A program made the position numbers and the translations under genes. This document shows positions 53,518 to 61,719 of a stretch of 64,000 bases of DNA, one piece after another. A model generated the notes under the pieces. The model was not told where the DNA came from, made no database searches, and saw nothing but the letters and a program-made list of their open reading frames with translations. Source of the stretch: Pseudooceanicola nitratireducens (GTDB lineage Bacteria > Pseudomonadota > Alphaproteobacteria > Rhodobacterales > Rhodobacteraceae); NCBI RefSeq assembly GCF_900109195.1, contig NZ_FNZG01000001.1, forward strand, positions 682,001 through 746,000, in the 5' to 3' direction. Every line of letters starts with the position of its first letter. Positions within the stretch are counted from its first letter, which is position 1.

Positions 53518-54669
53518 ATGCCCAAGATCATCCTGGATGACCCGGATCAGACGCTTTCGATGCTGCGCGAGTCGGTCGAGACGCTGGCGACCCGCGTCGA
53601 CGGTGCCGCCCGCCTGCGCCGCCGCCGTGCCGACGGGGGCGACCTGGACCGCGACCTCTGGTCCGAGATGGCCGCCGCCGGTTGGCTGGGGCTTCTGCTG
53701 CCCGAGGATATGGGCGGATCGGCCCTTGGTCCCGCGGAACTGGCCGTCCTGGCCGAGGGGCTGGGGCGGAACCTGCTGACCGAACCCTTTGCCGCGCTGG
53801 CCGTGCTGCCCGGGCAGATCCTCTCCGCAATAGGCACGCCCGCTGCCGCCACGATCGCGCAGGGGCTGGCCGACGGATCCCGCATCACGCCGCTGCTTTG
53901 GCAGGACGCGCAGGGGGCACGTGCGCCCCTGACGCTTGCCGGAAACGGCGAGGCGATGACCCTGAGCGGCACGGCGCATTTCGTCACTGCCGCGGCCTCG
54001 GCCACTGATCTGCTGGTGCTGTCCGAACGGGACGGCGTGCCGGCGCTTGTTGTCCTCCCTGCCCGAAACGGGCCTGCCGGGTCCGGGGGGATCACCGTAT
54101 CCTCCCGACCCGGATTGGACGGGGCGACGATCGGGCAGGTCACACTGTCGGATGTCGCGGTGGCGCAAGATCAGATCCTGGCCCAGGGCACCGCGGTCGA
54201 GACCGCGCTGCAGGCCGCCATTCAGATCACCCGCTTTGCCCTGGCCGCTGAACTGGCGGGCGTTGGCGCAAAGGCGCTGGAAGACACCGTGGCCTATACC
54301 CGCGACCGGGTGCAATTCGGCCAGTCCATCGCCAGCTTCCAGGTCATCCAGCACCGGCTGGTGGACATGTGGTCGGACGCGGAATTCGCCTGTTCGGCCG
54401 TCACCAACGCGGTCGAGATGCTGACCGAGGACACCCCCGCCGCCGCCGCCCAGGCCGTGCTAGCCGCCAAGGCTCGCGCCGGCGACAGCGCCGTGACGAT
54501 CACCCGCCGGGCGATCCACCTGCACGGGGCCATGGGTTTTACCGATGAATGCAACATCGGCCTGTTCAACAAACGGGCCATCACCCTGAACGCCATGCTG
54601 GGCCAGTCCGAAGACCTGCGGCTGGAATTCCTGGCGCAGGAGATGGCGACCAAATCCACCGCCGCCTGA
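53518..54669 (+). CDS. Acyl-CoA dehydrogenase, smaller divergent subunit
   Basis: This 383-residue protein has the acyl-CoA dehydrogenase fold but a weakly conserved N-terminal half (LWSEMAAAGWLGLLLPEDMGGSALGPAELAVLAEGLG). The C-terminal domain is clear: AELAGVGAKALEDTVAYTRDRVQFGQSIASFQVIQHRLVDMW, AIHLHGAMGFTDECNIGLFNKRAITL. The pattern resembles the non-catalytic or FAD-sharing partner in heteromeric dehydrogenases such as the FadE26-27/28-29 types. The second dehydrogenase two genes later would be the other partner. ATG 53518 follows AAAGGGGAGG. Confidence 0.9.
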   Translation: MPKIILDDPDQTLSMLRESVETLATRVDGAARLRRRRADGGDLDRDLWSEMAAAGWLGLLLPEDMGGSALGPAELAVLAEGLGRNLLTEPFAALAVLPGQILSAIGTPAAATIAQGLADGSRITPLLWQDAQGARAPLTLAGNGEAMTLSGTAHFVTAAASATDLLVLSERDGVPALVVLPARNGPAGSGGITVSSRPGLDGATIGQVTLSDVAVAQDQILAQGTAVETALQAAIQITRFALAAELAGVGAKALEDTVAYTRDRVQFGQSIASFQVIQHRLVDMWSDAEFACSAVTNAVEMLTEDTPAAAAQAVLAAKARAGDSAVTITRRAIHLHGAMGFTDECNIGLFNKRAITLNAMLGQSEDLRLEFLAQEMATKSTAA

Positions 54670-54705
54670 GCGCCGCACCCCCGATTTCACAAAGGACATG
54701 ATCCC

Positions 54706-55491
54706 ATGCGCAACGAATTGATCAAGACCACCATCGAAGACCATGTCGCGGTCGTCACGCTGGACAATCCGCCGGTGAACGCCCAGTCCCGCGAAACCAT
54801 GGAAGAGCTGATCGAGGTCTTCGATGAGCTGAATGAAACCAAGGGCGTGCGCTGCATCGTGCTCACCGCCACCGGCAAGGTCTTCAGCGCCGGGGCCGAT
54901 ATCAAGGGCCGCGCCAAGATGGCGCAAGAGGCCCAGGCCGGCGACACCTACCGCCACCTGCGCCGCGCGCGCGAGGTCGGTTTTGTCATCATGGAATCCA
55001 ACATCCCGGTGATCGCGGCCGTCAACGGCCCCGCGCTTGGGGCGGGCATGGGGCTGGCGATCATGTCGGATTTCATCGTCGCCTCGACCAAGGCCAGCTT
55101 TGGTCTGCCGGAAATCGACGTGGGCCTGATGGGCGGCGTGCGCCACACGATGCGCGTCTTCCCGATCGGCCTGACCCGCCGCATGGTGCTGACCGGCTGG
55201 CGCGTCCCGGCCGAGGAACTGTACCGCCGCGGCCTGATCGAAGCCTGTGTCGAGCCGGAGGAACTGATGGACACGGCGATGGAATTCGCCCGCAACATCG
55301 CCTCGAAAAGCCCGACGGCCACCCGCAAGGCCAAGCGCGCGCTGAACACGGTCGAGACCATGGGCCTGAAGGACGGCTACCGGTTCGAACAGAACCTGAC
55401 GGTCGAGATGACCCAGCATGAAGACAGCCGCGAAGCGATGCGTGCCTTCATCGAAAAACGCCCGCCCGTCTTCTCGGACGAAGTATCATGA
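54706..55491 (+). CDS. Enoyl-CoA hydratase/isomerase family protein lacking one catalytic Glu
   Basis: This 261-residue crotonase has VVTLDNPPVNAQSRETMEELIEVF, TGKVFSAGADIKGRA and AAVNGPALGAGMGLAIMSDFIVASTKASFGLPEIDVGLMGG. The first catalytic glutamate (usually GGGxELA) is replaced in GAGMGLA, while the second (LPEI) is kept. This points to an isomerase, hydrolase or other crotonase reaction, not simple hydration. It lies between the two acyl-CoA dehydrogenase genes and overlaps the second by ATGA. Confidence 0.92.
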   Translation: MRNELIKTTIEDHVAVVTLDNPPVNAQSRETMEELIEVFDELNETKGVRCIVLTATGKVFSAGADIKGRAKMAQEAQAGDTYRHLRRAREVGFVIMESNIPVIAAVNGPALGAGMGLAIMSDFIVASTKASFGLPEIDVGLMGGVRHTMRVFPIGLTRRMVLTGWRVPAEELYRRGLIEACVEPEELMDTAMEFARNIASKSPTATRKAKRALNTVETMGLKDGYRFEQNLTVEMTQHEDSREAMRAFIEKRPPVFSDEVS

Positions 55492-56657
55492 GCACACACC
55501 CCGACTACAACGCGATGAGTGACGCGGAATTTCGCAAGATCTTCCGCGACTGGGTCGATGTCAATTGCCCGCAGCACCTGCGCTTCATGCGCAAGCAGCG
55601 CCCCACCTTTGACGAGGTGGCCGACTGGTATCACGCGCTGAACGACAAGGGCTGGCTGTCGCCGGTCTGGCCGGTGGACTACGGCGGCATGGGGCTCGAT
55701 GCGGCGAAACACATCGTCTATGTCGAGGAATGGGCGCGCCTTGGCTGCCCGCGCATCCCCGACCACGGCATCGGGCTGACCGGGCCTCTGCTGATCGAAC
55801 ACGGCTCCGACGAACAGAAGGCCGAATTCCTGCCCAAGATCCTGACCGGCGAACATGTCTGGTGTCAGGGCTATTCCGAACCGGGCGCGGGGTCGGACCT
55901 TGCGTCGCTGCGCACCCAGGCGGTGCGCGACGGCGATGATTTCATCGTCAACGGGCAGAAGATCTGGACCACGCTGGCCCATTGCGCCAACTGGATCCTG
56001 CTGCTGGTGCGCACGACGAAATCCGACAAGCGCCAGCATGGCATCACCGTGCTGCTGGTGGAACTGTCCTCGCCCGGGGTGCTGGTCCGCCCGATCAAGA
56101 ACCTGCGCGAAGAGGAAGACTTCTGCGAGGTCTTCTTTGAAAACGTCCGCGTCCCCGCCCGCAATGTGGTCGGAGAGGTCGACGTGGGCTGGGCGCTGGC
56201 GAAATCGGTTCTGGGTCACGAACGCATCTTCCTGGGCGCGCCCTCGCGGCCCGAATATGCGCTGACCCGGCTGGAGATTCTGGCCCGCGATCGCGGGGCC
56301 TTTGAAGATGCCGCCTTCCGGTCGCGCTATGCCAGGCTGCGGCTGGATCTTTACGACCTCGGCTCGGCCTTTGAACGCTTTGCCAAGGTGCTGCGCGAAG
56401 GTGGCACGCTTGGGGCGGATGTCTCGGTGCTGAAGATCTTCTGCAGCGAGCTGTACCAGCGCATCACCGAAGAAATGCTGACCGTCGCGGGCGAAGAGGC
56501 CCGGTACTACGACGATCTGCCCGTGGGCGACGCGGGCGGGGCGATCGACGTCATGAACCTGTACCTCGATAGCCGGGCCCCGGCGATCTTTGGCGGGTCT
56601 AACGAAATCCAGCGCGGCATCCTTGCAAAAGCGGTGCTGGGCTTGCCGTCCAGGTAA
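55488..56657 (+). CDS. Acyl-CoA dehydrogenase, larger catalytic-type subunit
   Basis: This 389-residue acyl-CoA dehydrogenase has WYHALNDKGWLSPVWPVDYGGMGLDAAKHIVYVEEWAR, GYSEPGAGSDLASLRTQAVRDGDDFIVNGQKIWTTLAHCANW, and the C-terminal SRAPAIFGGSNEIQRGILAKAVLGLP. The FGGSNEIQ end is typical of FadE17/26/29-like enzymes, which act on bulky acyl-CoAs and often pair with a second dehydrogenase. It should introduce the alpha-beta double bond in the CoA ester. It is followed after 20 bases by livG. Confidence 0.93.
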   Translation: MSTHPDYNAMSDAEFRKIFRDWVDVNCPQHLRFMRKQRPTFDEVADWYHALNDKGWLSPVWPVDYGGMGLDAAKHIVYVEEWARLGCPRIPDHGIGLTGPLLIEHGSDEQKAEFLPKILTGEHVWCQGYSEPGAGSDLASLRTQAVRDGDDFIVNGQKIWTTLAHCANWILLLVRTTKSDKRQHGITVLLVELSSPGVLVRPIKNLREEEDFCEVFFENVRVPARNVVGEVDVGWALAKSVLGHERIFLGAPSRPEYALTRLEILARDRGAFEDAAFRSRYARLRLDLYDLGSAFERFAKVLREGGTLGADVSVLKIFCSELYQRITEEMLTVAGEEARYYDDLPVGDAGGAIDVMNLYLDSRAPAIFGGSNEIQRGILAKAVLGLPSR

Positions 56658-56677
56658 GGACGCGAAAGGGGGGAGAG

Positions 56678-57454
56678 GTGGAGAACTCGACTGCAACTGC
56701 CGGCGACTACGCGCTTGAGGCGCGGGGGCTGAGCAAATCCTTCGGATCGTTCTATGCGGTGAAGGATGTGGACCTGAAGGTCAGGCGGGGCACGATCCAC
56801 GCGCTGATCGGTCCGAACGGGGCGGGCAAGACCACCTGCTTCAACCTGTTGACCAAGACCCTGACACCGACCGCCGGTCAGGTGATCTATGAAGGGCGCG
56901 ACATCACCGGGCTGCGCACCGCGCAGGTCGCCAAGCTGGGGCTGGTGCGCAGCTTCCAGATCTCGGCCACCTTCCCGCATCTGACCTGCCTGGAAAACGT
57001 CCGGGTGGCGCTGCAGTCGAACCATGGCAAGTCGTTCCGCTTCTGGTCGCCGCTTTCGGCGATCCGGTCGCTGGACCCGCGCGCGGTGGAGCTGCTGGAG
57101 CAGGTCGGCCTGGCCGATGCCGCGCATCTTCAGGCGACGGAACTGTCCTACGGCAAGAAACGTGCGCTGGAAATTGCCACCACCCTGGCGCTGGATCCCA
57201 AGGTCATGCTTCTGGACGAACCCACGGCCGGCATGGGCCACGAGGATCTGGAACCGATCACCGAACTGATCCGCCAGGTCTCGGCCGGGCGCACGATCCT
57301 GATCGTCGAACACAACCTCTCGGTCGTGTCGAGCCTGTGCGAAAGGATCACCGTCCTGCAACACGGAGAGCTTCTGACCGAAGGCACCTATGACGAGGTG
57401 TCCAACAACGAAGACGTCATCACGGCCTACATGGGAGGTGTCGATGCCCTCTGA
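56678..57454 (+). CDS. livG: Liv-type ABC transporter ATP-binding protein LivG
   Basis: This 258-residue ATPase has LSKSFGSFYAVKDVDLKVRRGTIHALIGPNGAGKTTCFNLLTKTL (Walker A GPNGAGKT), LSYGKKRALEIATTLALDPKVMLLDEPTAGMGHEDL and the LivG-type C-terminus GTYDEVSNNEDVITAYMG. It starts at GTG 56678 with GGGGGGAGAG upstream. It overlaps livF by 11 bases. It works with LivF, LivH, LivM and the binding protein of operon 1. Confidence 0.94.
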   Translation: MENSTATAGDYALEARGLSKSFGSFYAVKDVDLKVRRGTIHALIGPNGAGKTTCFNLLTKTLTPTAGQVIYEGRDITGLRTAQVAKLGLVRSFQISATFPHLTCLENVRVALQSNHGKSFRFWSPLSAIRSLDPRAVELLEQVGLADAAHLQATELSYGKKRALEIATTLALDPKVMLLDEPTAGMGHEDLEPITELIRQVSAGRTILIVEHNLSVVSSLCERITVLQHGELLTEGTYDEVSNNEDVITAYMGGVDAL

Positions 57455-58157
57455 TCCGCAACCCATCCTGAAGGTCGAGAACCTCGAAGCCTGGTACGGC
57501 GAAAGCAAGGCCCTGCACGGCATGAATTTCGACGTCCGCGAGGGCGAGCTGGTGACCCTGATCGGGCGCAACGGGGCGGGCAAGACCTCGACCCTGCGGT
57601 CGATCATGGGGATCGTCGGCAATCGCACCGGGTCGATCCAGTTCCGCGGCAAGGAACTGATCCGCAAGCGCACCTATCAGATCGCGCAGGAGGGCATCGC
57701 CTATTGCCCCGAAGAGCGGGCGATCTTTGCCAGCCTCTCGGTTGCCGAGAACATGACCCTGCCGCCGGTGCTGCGCCCCGGGGGCCTGTCCGACAAGGAC
57801 CTGTTCGAGGCCTTCCCCAACCTGCACGCCCGCCGCAAAAGCGGCGGCAGCAAGCTGTCGGGCGGGGAACAGCAGATGCTGGCCATTGCCCGCATCCTGC
57901 GCACCGGATCGCGTTTCATCCTGCTGGACGAACCAAGCGAGGGCCTGGCCCCCGTGATCGTCAAGCAGATCGGAACCCAGATCCTGCGCCTGAAGGAACA
58001 GGGGTTCACCATCGTGCTGGTGGAACAGAACCTGCAATTCGCCCGCCTTGTCGCCGACCGCCATGTGGTCGTCGAGAACGGTCAAGTCGTCGACACGCTG
58101 ACGCCCGAGGATCTCTCGGCCGATCTGGACCGTGTCAAAACCTATCTGGGGGTGTGA
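57444..58157 (+). CDS. livF: Liv-type ABC transporter ATP-binding protein LivF
   Basis: This 237-residue ATPase has LKVENLEAWYGESKALHGMNFDVREGELVTLIGRNGAGKTSTLRSIMG, YCPEERAIFASLSVAENM and LSGGEQQMLAIARILRTGSRFILLDEPSEGLAPVIV. It ends with DRVKTYLGV. ATG 57444 follows GGGAGGTG. These are the standard LivF marks, with the usual length. Confidence 0.94.
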   Translation: MPSDPQPILKVENLEAWYGESKALHGMNFDVREGELVTLIGRNGAGKTSTLRSIMGIVGNRTGSIQFRGKELIRKRTYQIAQEGIAYCPEERAIFASLSVAENMTLPPVLRPGGLSDKDLFEAFPNLHARRKSGGSKLSGGEQQMLAIARILRTGSRFILLDEPSEGLAPVIVKQIGTQILRLKEQGFTIVLVEQNLQFARLVADRHVVVENGQVVDTLTPEDLSADLDRVKTYLGV

Positions 58158-58161
58158 GCCC

Positions 58162-59046
58162 ATGTTTGACGGAATCTCGACCCAACTACTGTTCGGCCAG
58201 GTGCTGATCGGCCTGATCAACGGGTCCTTCTACGCGATGCTGTCGCTTGGCCTGGCGATCATCTTCGGCCTGATGTCGGTGGTGAACTTCGCCCATGGCG
58301 CGCAATACATGCTGGGGGCCTTCATCGCCTGGGGGCTGCTGAACTACCTTGGCGTGCCCTACTGGGGGGCGCTGTTCATCGCGCCGGTGGTCGTCGGGGC
58401 CTTTGGCCTGGTGATGGAGCGGCTGATCCTGAGGCCGATCCAGAACCTCGACCACCTCTATTCCCTGCTGGCCACCTTTGCCGCCGTGCTGATCATCGAA
58501 GGGCTGGTGCGGCAGGAATTCGGATCCACCGGTCTGCCCTACAACTCGCCCCTGCCGGGCGGGGTGAACCTGGGCTTCATGTTCATGCCCTGGTACCGGC
58601 TCTGGGTGGTGGTCTTCTCGATCGTGGTCTGCTTCGGGACCTATATCCTGATCGAACACACCAAGCTGGGTGCCTATCTGCGCGCCGCCAATGAACGCCC
58701 CGAGATCGTCGAGAGCTTTGGCATCAACGTGCCGCGCATGATCAGCCTGACCTATGCCTTCGGCGTCGGCCTGGCGGGGCTGGGCGGCGTGCTGGCGGCA
58801 CCGATCTATCAGGTCTCGCCCTCGATGGGATCGAACCTGATGATCGTCATCTTCGCCGTGGTCGTGATCGGCGGCATGGGGTCGATCCTGGGGGCCATCC
58901 TGACCGGCTATCTCATCGGCATCGTCGAGGGGCTGACCAAGGTCTTCTACCCCGAGGCCGCGAACCTGGTGATCTTCGTCATCATGATCTTCGCCCTGAT
59001 CCTGCGACCGAACGGCCTGTTCTCGGGCAAGGAGGGATACAAATGA
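58162..59046 (+). CDS. livH: Liv-type ABC transporter permease LivH
   Basis: This 294-residue membrane protein has LLFGQVLIGLINGSFYAMLSLGLAIIFGLMSVVNFAHGAQYMLGAF at the start, typical of LivH, and the conserved loop LGAYLRAANERPEIVESFGINVPRMISLTYAFGVGLAGLGGVLAAP. About eight membrane segments are visible. ATG 58162 lies 4 bases after the livF stop, and the end overlaps livM (ATGA). Confidence 0.94.
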   Translation: MFDGISTQLLFGQVLIGLINGSFYAMLSLGLAIIFGLMSVVNFAHGAQYMLGAFIAWGLLNYLGVPYWGALFIAPVVVGAFGLVMERLILRPIQNLDHLYSLLATFAAVLIIEGLVRQEFGSTGLPYNSPLPGGVNLGFMFMPWYRLWVVVFSIVVCFGTYILIEHTKLGAYLRAANERPEIVESFGINVPRMISLTYAFGVGLAGLGGVLAAPIYQVSPSMGSNLMIVIFAVVVIGGMGSILGAILTGYLIGIVEGLTKVFYPEAANLVIFVIMIFALILRPNGLFSGKEGYK

Positions 59047-59990
59047 CCCGCACTCTCTGGCTTGGCCTGCTTCTGGTCGCGCTGATTGCCGCGCCCCTGG
59101 CCATCTACCCTGTGCTGCTGATGTCGATCCTGTGTTTCGTCATCTTCGCGTCCTCGTTCAACCTGCTGCTGGGCTATGCCGGGCTGCTGTGCTTCGGCCA
59201 TGCGATGTTCTTCGGCACGGCCGCCTATGTGGCGGGCTACCTGCTGAAGACCTACGGCGTCTCGGTCGAGGTCGCGCTGATCGCGGGCACCCTGCTGTCG
59301 GCCGCGATGGGATATGTCGTCGGCATCATCTCGGTCCGGCGGTCGGGCATCCAGTTCGCCATGATCACCCTGGCGATTTCGCAGTTCGTCTACTTCCTGT
59401 TGCTGCAGGCCGAGTTCACGGGCGGCGAGGACGGCATGCAGCGCATCCCGCGCTCGACCCTCTTCGGGATCTTCGACGTCAGCGACCATATGGCGTTCTA
59501 CTACGTGACGCTTACCGTTGCCGTGCTGGCCGTGGCCTTCTTCTACCGGGTGGTGCATTCGCCCTTCGGGGAAATCCTGCGCGCCATCCGCGACAACGAA
59601 CCCCGCGTGGAATCCCTGGGCTTCCGGCCCGAACGCTACAAGATCCTGGCGATGACCCTGTCCGCGGGTCTGGCGGGGCTGGCGGGCGCACTGAAGGCCA
59701 TGGTCTTCCAGTTCGCCACGCTGACGGATGTCTCCTGGCCAATCTCGGCCGAGGTGATCCTGATGACCCTGCTGGGCGGCCTTGGCACCCTGACCGGCCC
59801 TATGCTGGGCGCGGGCATCGTCATCCTGATGAACGACGAACTGGCACAGTTCGGGGAATGGGCGCTGATTGCCCAGGGCGTGATCCTGCTGCTTGTCATC
59901 ATCTTTTTCCGGCGTGGTGTCGTCGGTGAACTTTCCGCGCTGTGGCGTCGTCTGCGCCCCAGCCCTGACCAAAATCAGGATCGGGGCTGA
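59043..59990 (+). CDS. livM: Liv-type ABC transporter permease LivM
   Basis: This 315-residue permease has IFASSFNLLLGYAGLLCFGHAMFFGTAAYVAGYLLKTYG and the family loop SPFGEILRAIRDNEPRVESLGFRPERYKILAMTLSAGLAGLAGALKA, then EVILMTLLGGLGTLTGPMLGAGIVILMNDEL. It completes the uptake complex. Placing a transporter between beta-oxidation genes and the Baeyer-Villiger gene argues that it imports the pathway substrate, not leucine. Confidence 0.94.
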   Translation: MTRTLWLGLLLVALIAAPLAIYPVLLMSILCFVIFASSFNLLLGYAGLLCFGHAMFFGTAAYVAGYLLKTYGVSVEVALIAGTLLSAAMGYVVGIISVRRSGIQFAMITLAISQFVYFLLLQAEFTGGEDGMQRIPRSTLFGIFDVSDHMAFYYVTLTVAVLAVAFFYRVVHSPFGEILRAIRDNEPRVESLGFRPERYKILAMTLSAGLAGLAGALKAMVFQFATLTDVSWPISAEVILMTLLGGLGTLTGPMLGAGIVILMNDELAQFGEWALIAQGVILLLVIIFFRRGVVGELSALWRRLRPSPDQNQDRG

Positions 59991-60017
59991 CCCGGTCGAC
60001 ACATGAGGGAGGAACCC

Positions 60018-61649
60018 ATGTCGAAATCCAACTCCACCCAGGCCGAACGGGTCGACGTCTTGGTCGTCGGTGCCGGCTTCGGCGGCATGTACGCCGTCTA
60101 CAAGTTCCGCGAGATGGGCAAGAAGGTCGTCGGGATCGAGGCCGGCAGCAACGTCGGCGGCGTCTGGTACTGGAACCGCTATCCCGGGGCCCGTTGCGAC
60201 CTGATGAGCGTCGATTACAGTTACGGCTTCTCGCCCGAGATCGAACAGGAATGGACCTGGTCGGAACAATTCGCCGCCCAGCCGGAAATCCTGGCCTATG
60301 CGAATTTCGTGGCCGACCGGCTGGATCTGCGCAAGGACTTCCGCTTTGACACCCGCGTGACCTCGGCCATCTGGGACGAAGAGGCCAAGCTGTGGCGCGC
60401 CACCACCGATACGGGCGCGGTGCTGGAAGCCCCCTATGCCATCATGTCCACCGGCCCGCTGTCGATCCCCAAGGATCCCGACATCCCCGGCATCGACCGC
60501 TTCAAGGGTGAACTTTATCGCGCCCAGAAATGGCCGCACCATGACGTGGATTTCGCCGGCAAGCGGGTTGGTGTGATCGGCACTGGATCCACCGGCATCC
60601 AGATCATCCAGGAGGTCGGGCGCAAGGCCGGAGAGCTGTTCGTCTTCCAGCGCACCCCCAGCTTCACCCTGCCGATGCGCAACCGCGAGATCACGCCGGA
60701 CTATGCCGCCGAGATGAAGAAACACTATCGCCAGATGCGCGCGGCGATGAAGATGAACCCTACGGGCGGCACGCGGCCCGTGACCTCTCGGCCCTATTTC
60801 TCGCTTCCGCCGGATCAGCGGATCGAGGCGATGGAACAGGCCTGGATCAACGGCGGCCATACCTTCCTGGGCACCTTCGCGGACCTCATGGTCAACGAAG
60901 AGGCGAACGAGGCCGTGGCGGATTTCGTCCGCGACAAGATCGGCCAGATCGTCGAAGACCCGGTGGCGGCCGAGGCGCTGAAGCCGCGCGGCTACCCGAT
61001 CTTCGCCCGCCGTCCCTGCCTGGATACGGAGTATTACGAGACCTACAACCTGCCGAACGTGCATCTGGTCGACTGCAAGAAGGACGCCATCGTCGAGATC
61101 ACCGAAAAGGGCATCCGCACCGAAAGCGGCGAGACCGAACTGGACATGCTGATCTTTGCCACCGGCTATGACGCGCTGACCGGCGCGCTGCTGGCCTTTG
61201 ACGTGGTGGGCCGCAACGGGCTGCGCCTGAAGGACAAGTGGAAGGACGGCCCGGTTTCGCATCTTGGCATCACCATGACGGGCTTTCCCAACCTCTTTGC
61301 CACCACCGGCCCGAACGGCCCGGCGGCATTGGCCAATATCATCACCATCAGTGAAAACGACGTCGACTGGATCGCCGATCTGATCACCCATATGGAGGCC
61401 AAGGGCCTGAGCGCGGTGGAACCCACTCAAGAGACCGAGGATGCCTGGATGACCCGCGTGGCCGAACTGGCCGCGCCCTCGCTGATCCGCAAGGCCAACA
61501 CCTGGTGGGTCGGATCCAACGTCAAGGGCAAGCCGACCGGGTTGACGATGTTCGTGGGCGGCTTTGCCAAGTACCGCGAAGCCTGCGAGGCCGTCGCGGC
61601 ATCAGGTTACGAAGGCTATGCCTTCGACCGGGTCAGCGAACCCGCCTGA
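60018..61649 (+). CDS. Baeyer-Villiger-type flavin monooxygenase
   Basis: This 543-residue class B flavoprotein has VLVVGAGFGGMYAVYKFREMGKKVVGIEAGSNVGGVWYWNRYPGARCD (FAD) and RVGVIGTGSTGIQIIQEVG (NADPH). The fingerprint, usually FxGxxxHxxxWP, reads FKGELYRAQKWP at 162-173, with Arg in place of His. The active-site Arg of the FARRPCLD segment, LVDCKKDAI and FATGYDALTGALLAFDV are kept. It inserts oxygen next to a ketone to make an ester or lactone, using NADPH. ATG 60018 follows AGGGAGGAA. Confidence 0.92.
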   Translation: MSKSNSTQAERVDVLVVGAGFGGMYAVYKFREMGKKVVGIEAGSNVGGVWYWNRYPGARCDLMSVDYSYGFSPEIEQEWTWSEQFAAQPEILAYANFVADRLDLRKDFRFDTRVTSAIWDEEAKLWRATTDTGAVLEAPYAIMSTGPLSIPKDPDIPGIDRFKGELYRAQKWPHHDVDFAGKRVGVIGTGSTGIQIIQEVGRKAGELFVFQRTPSFTLPMRNREITPDYAAEMKKHYRQMRAAMKMNPTGGTRPVTSRPYFSLPPDQRIEAMEQAWINGGHTFLGTFADLMVNEEANEAVADFVRDKIGQIVEDPVAAEALKPRGYPIFARRPCLDTEYYETYNLPNVHLVDCKKDAIVEITEKGIRTESGETELDMLIFATGYDALTGALLAFDVVGRNGLRLKDKWKDGPVSHLGITMTGFPNLFATTGPNGPAALANIITISENDVDWIADLITHMEAKGLSAVEPTQETEDAWMTRVAELAAPSLIRKANTWWVGSNVKGKPTGLTMFVGGFAKYREACEAVAASGYEGYAFDRVSEPA

Positions 61650-61719
61650 ATCCGCAGCCAGGACCGGACCCGGCCCGCGCAGGGCCGGGTCCCCCATCAG
61701 ACCCAACCCGGGGGTGCCC

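Noticed and set aside
58947-61430. 827-codon minus-strand frame opposite livM and the BVMO
   Set aside because: It spans two well-supported plus-strand genes and consists of His/Gln/Asp/Arg-rich filler typical of antisense frames.
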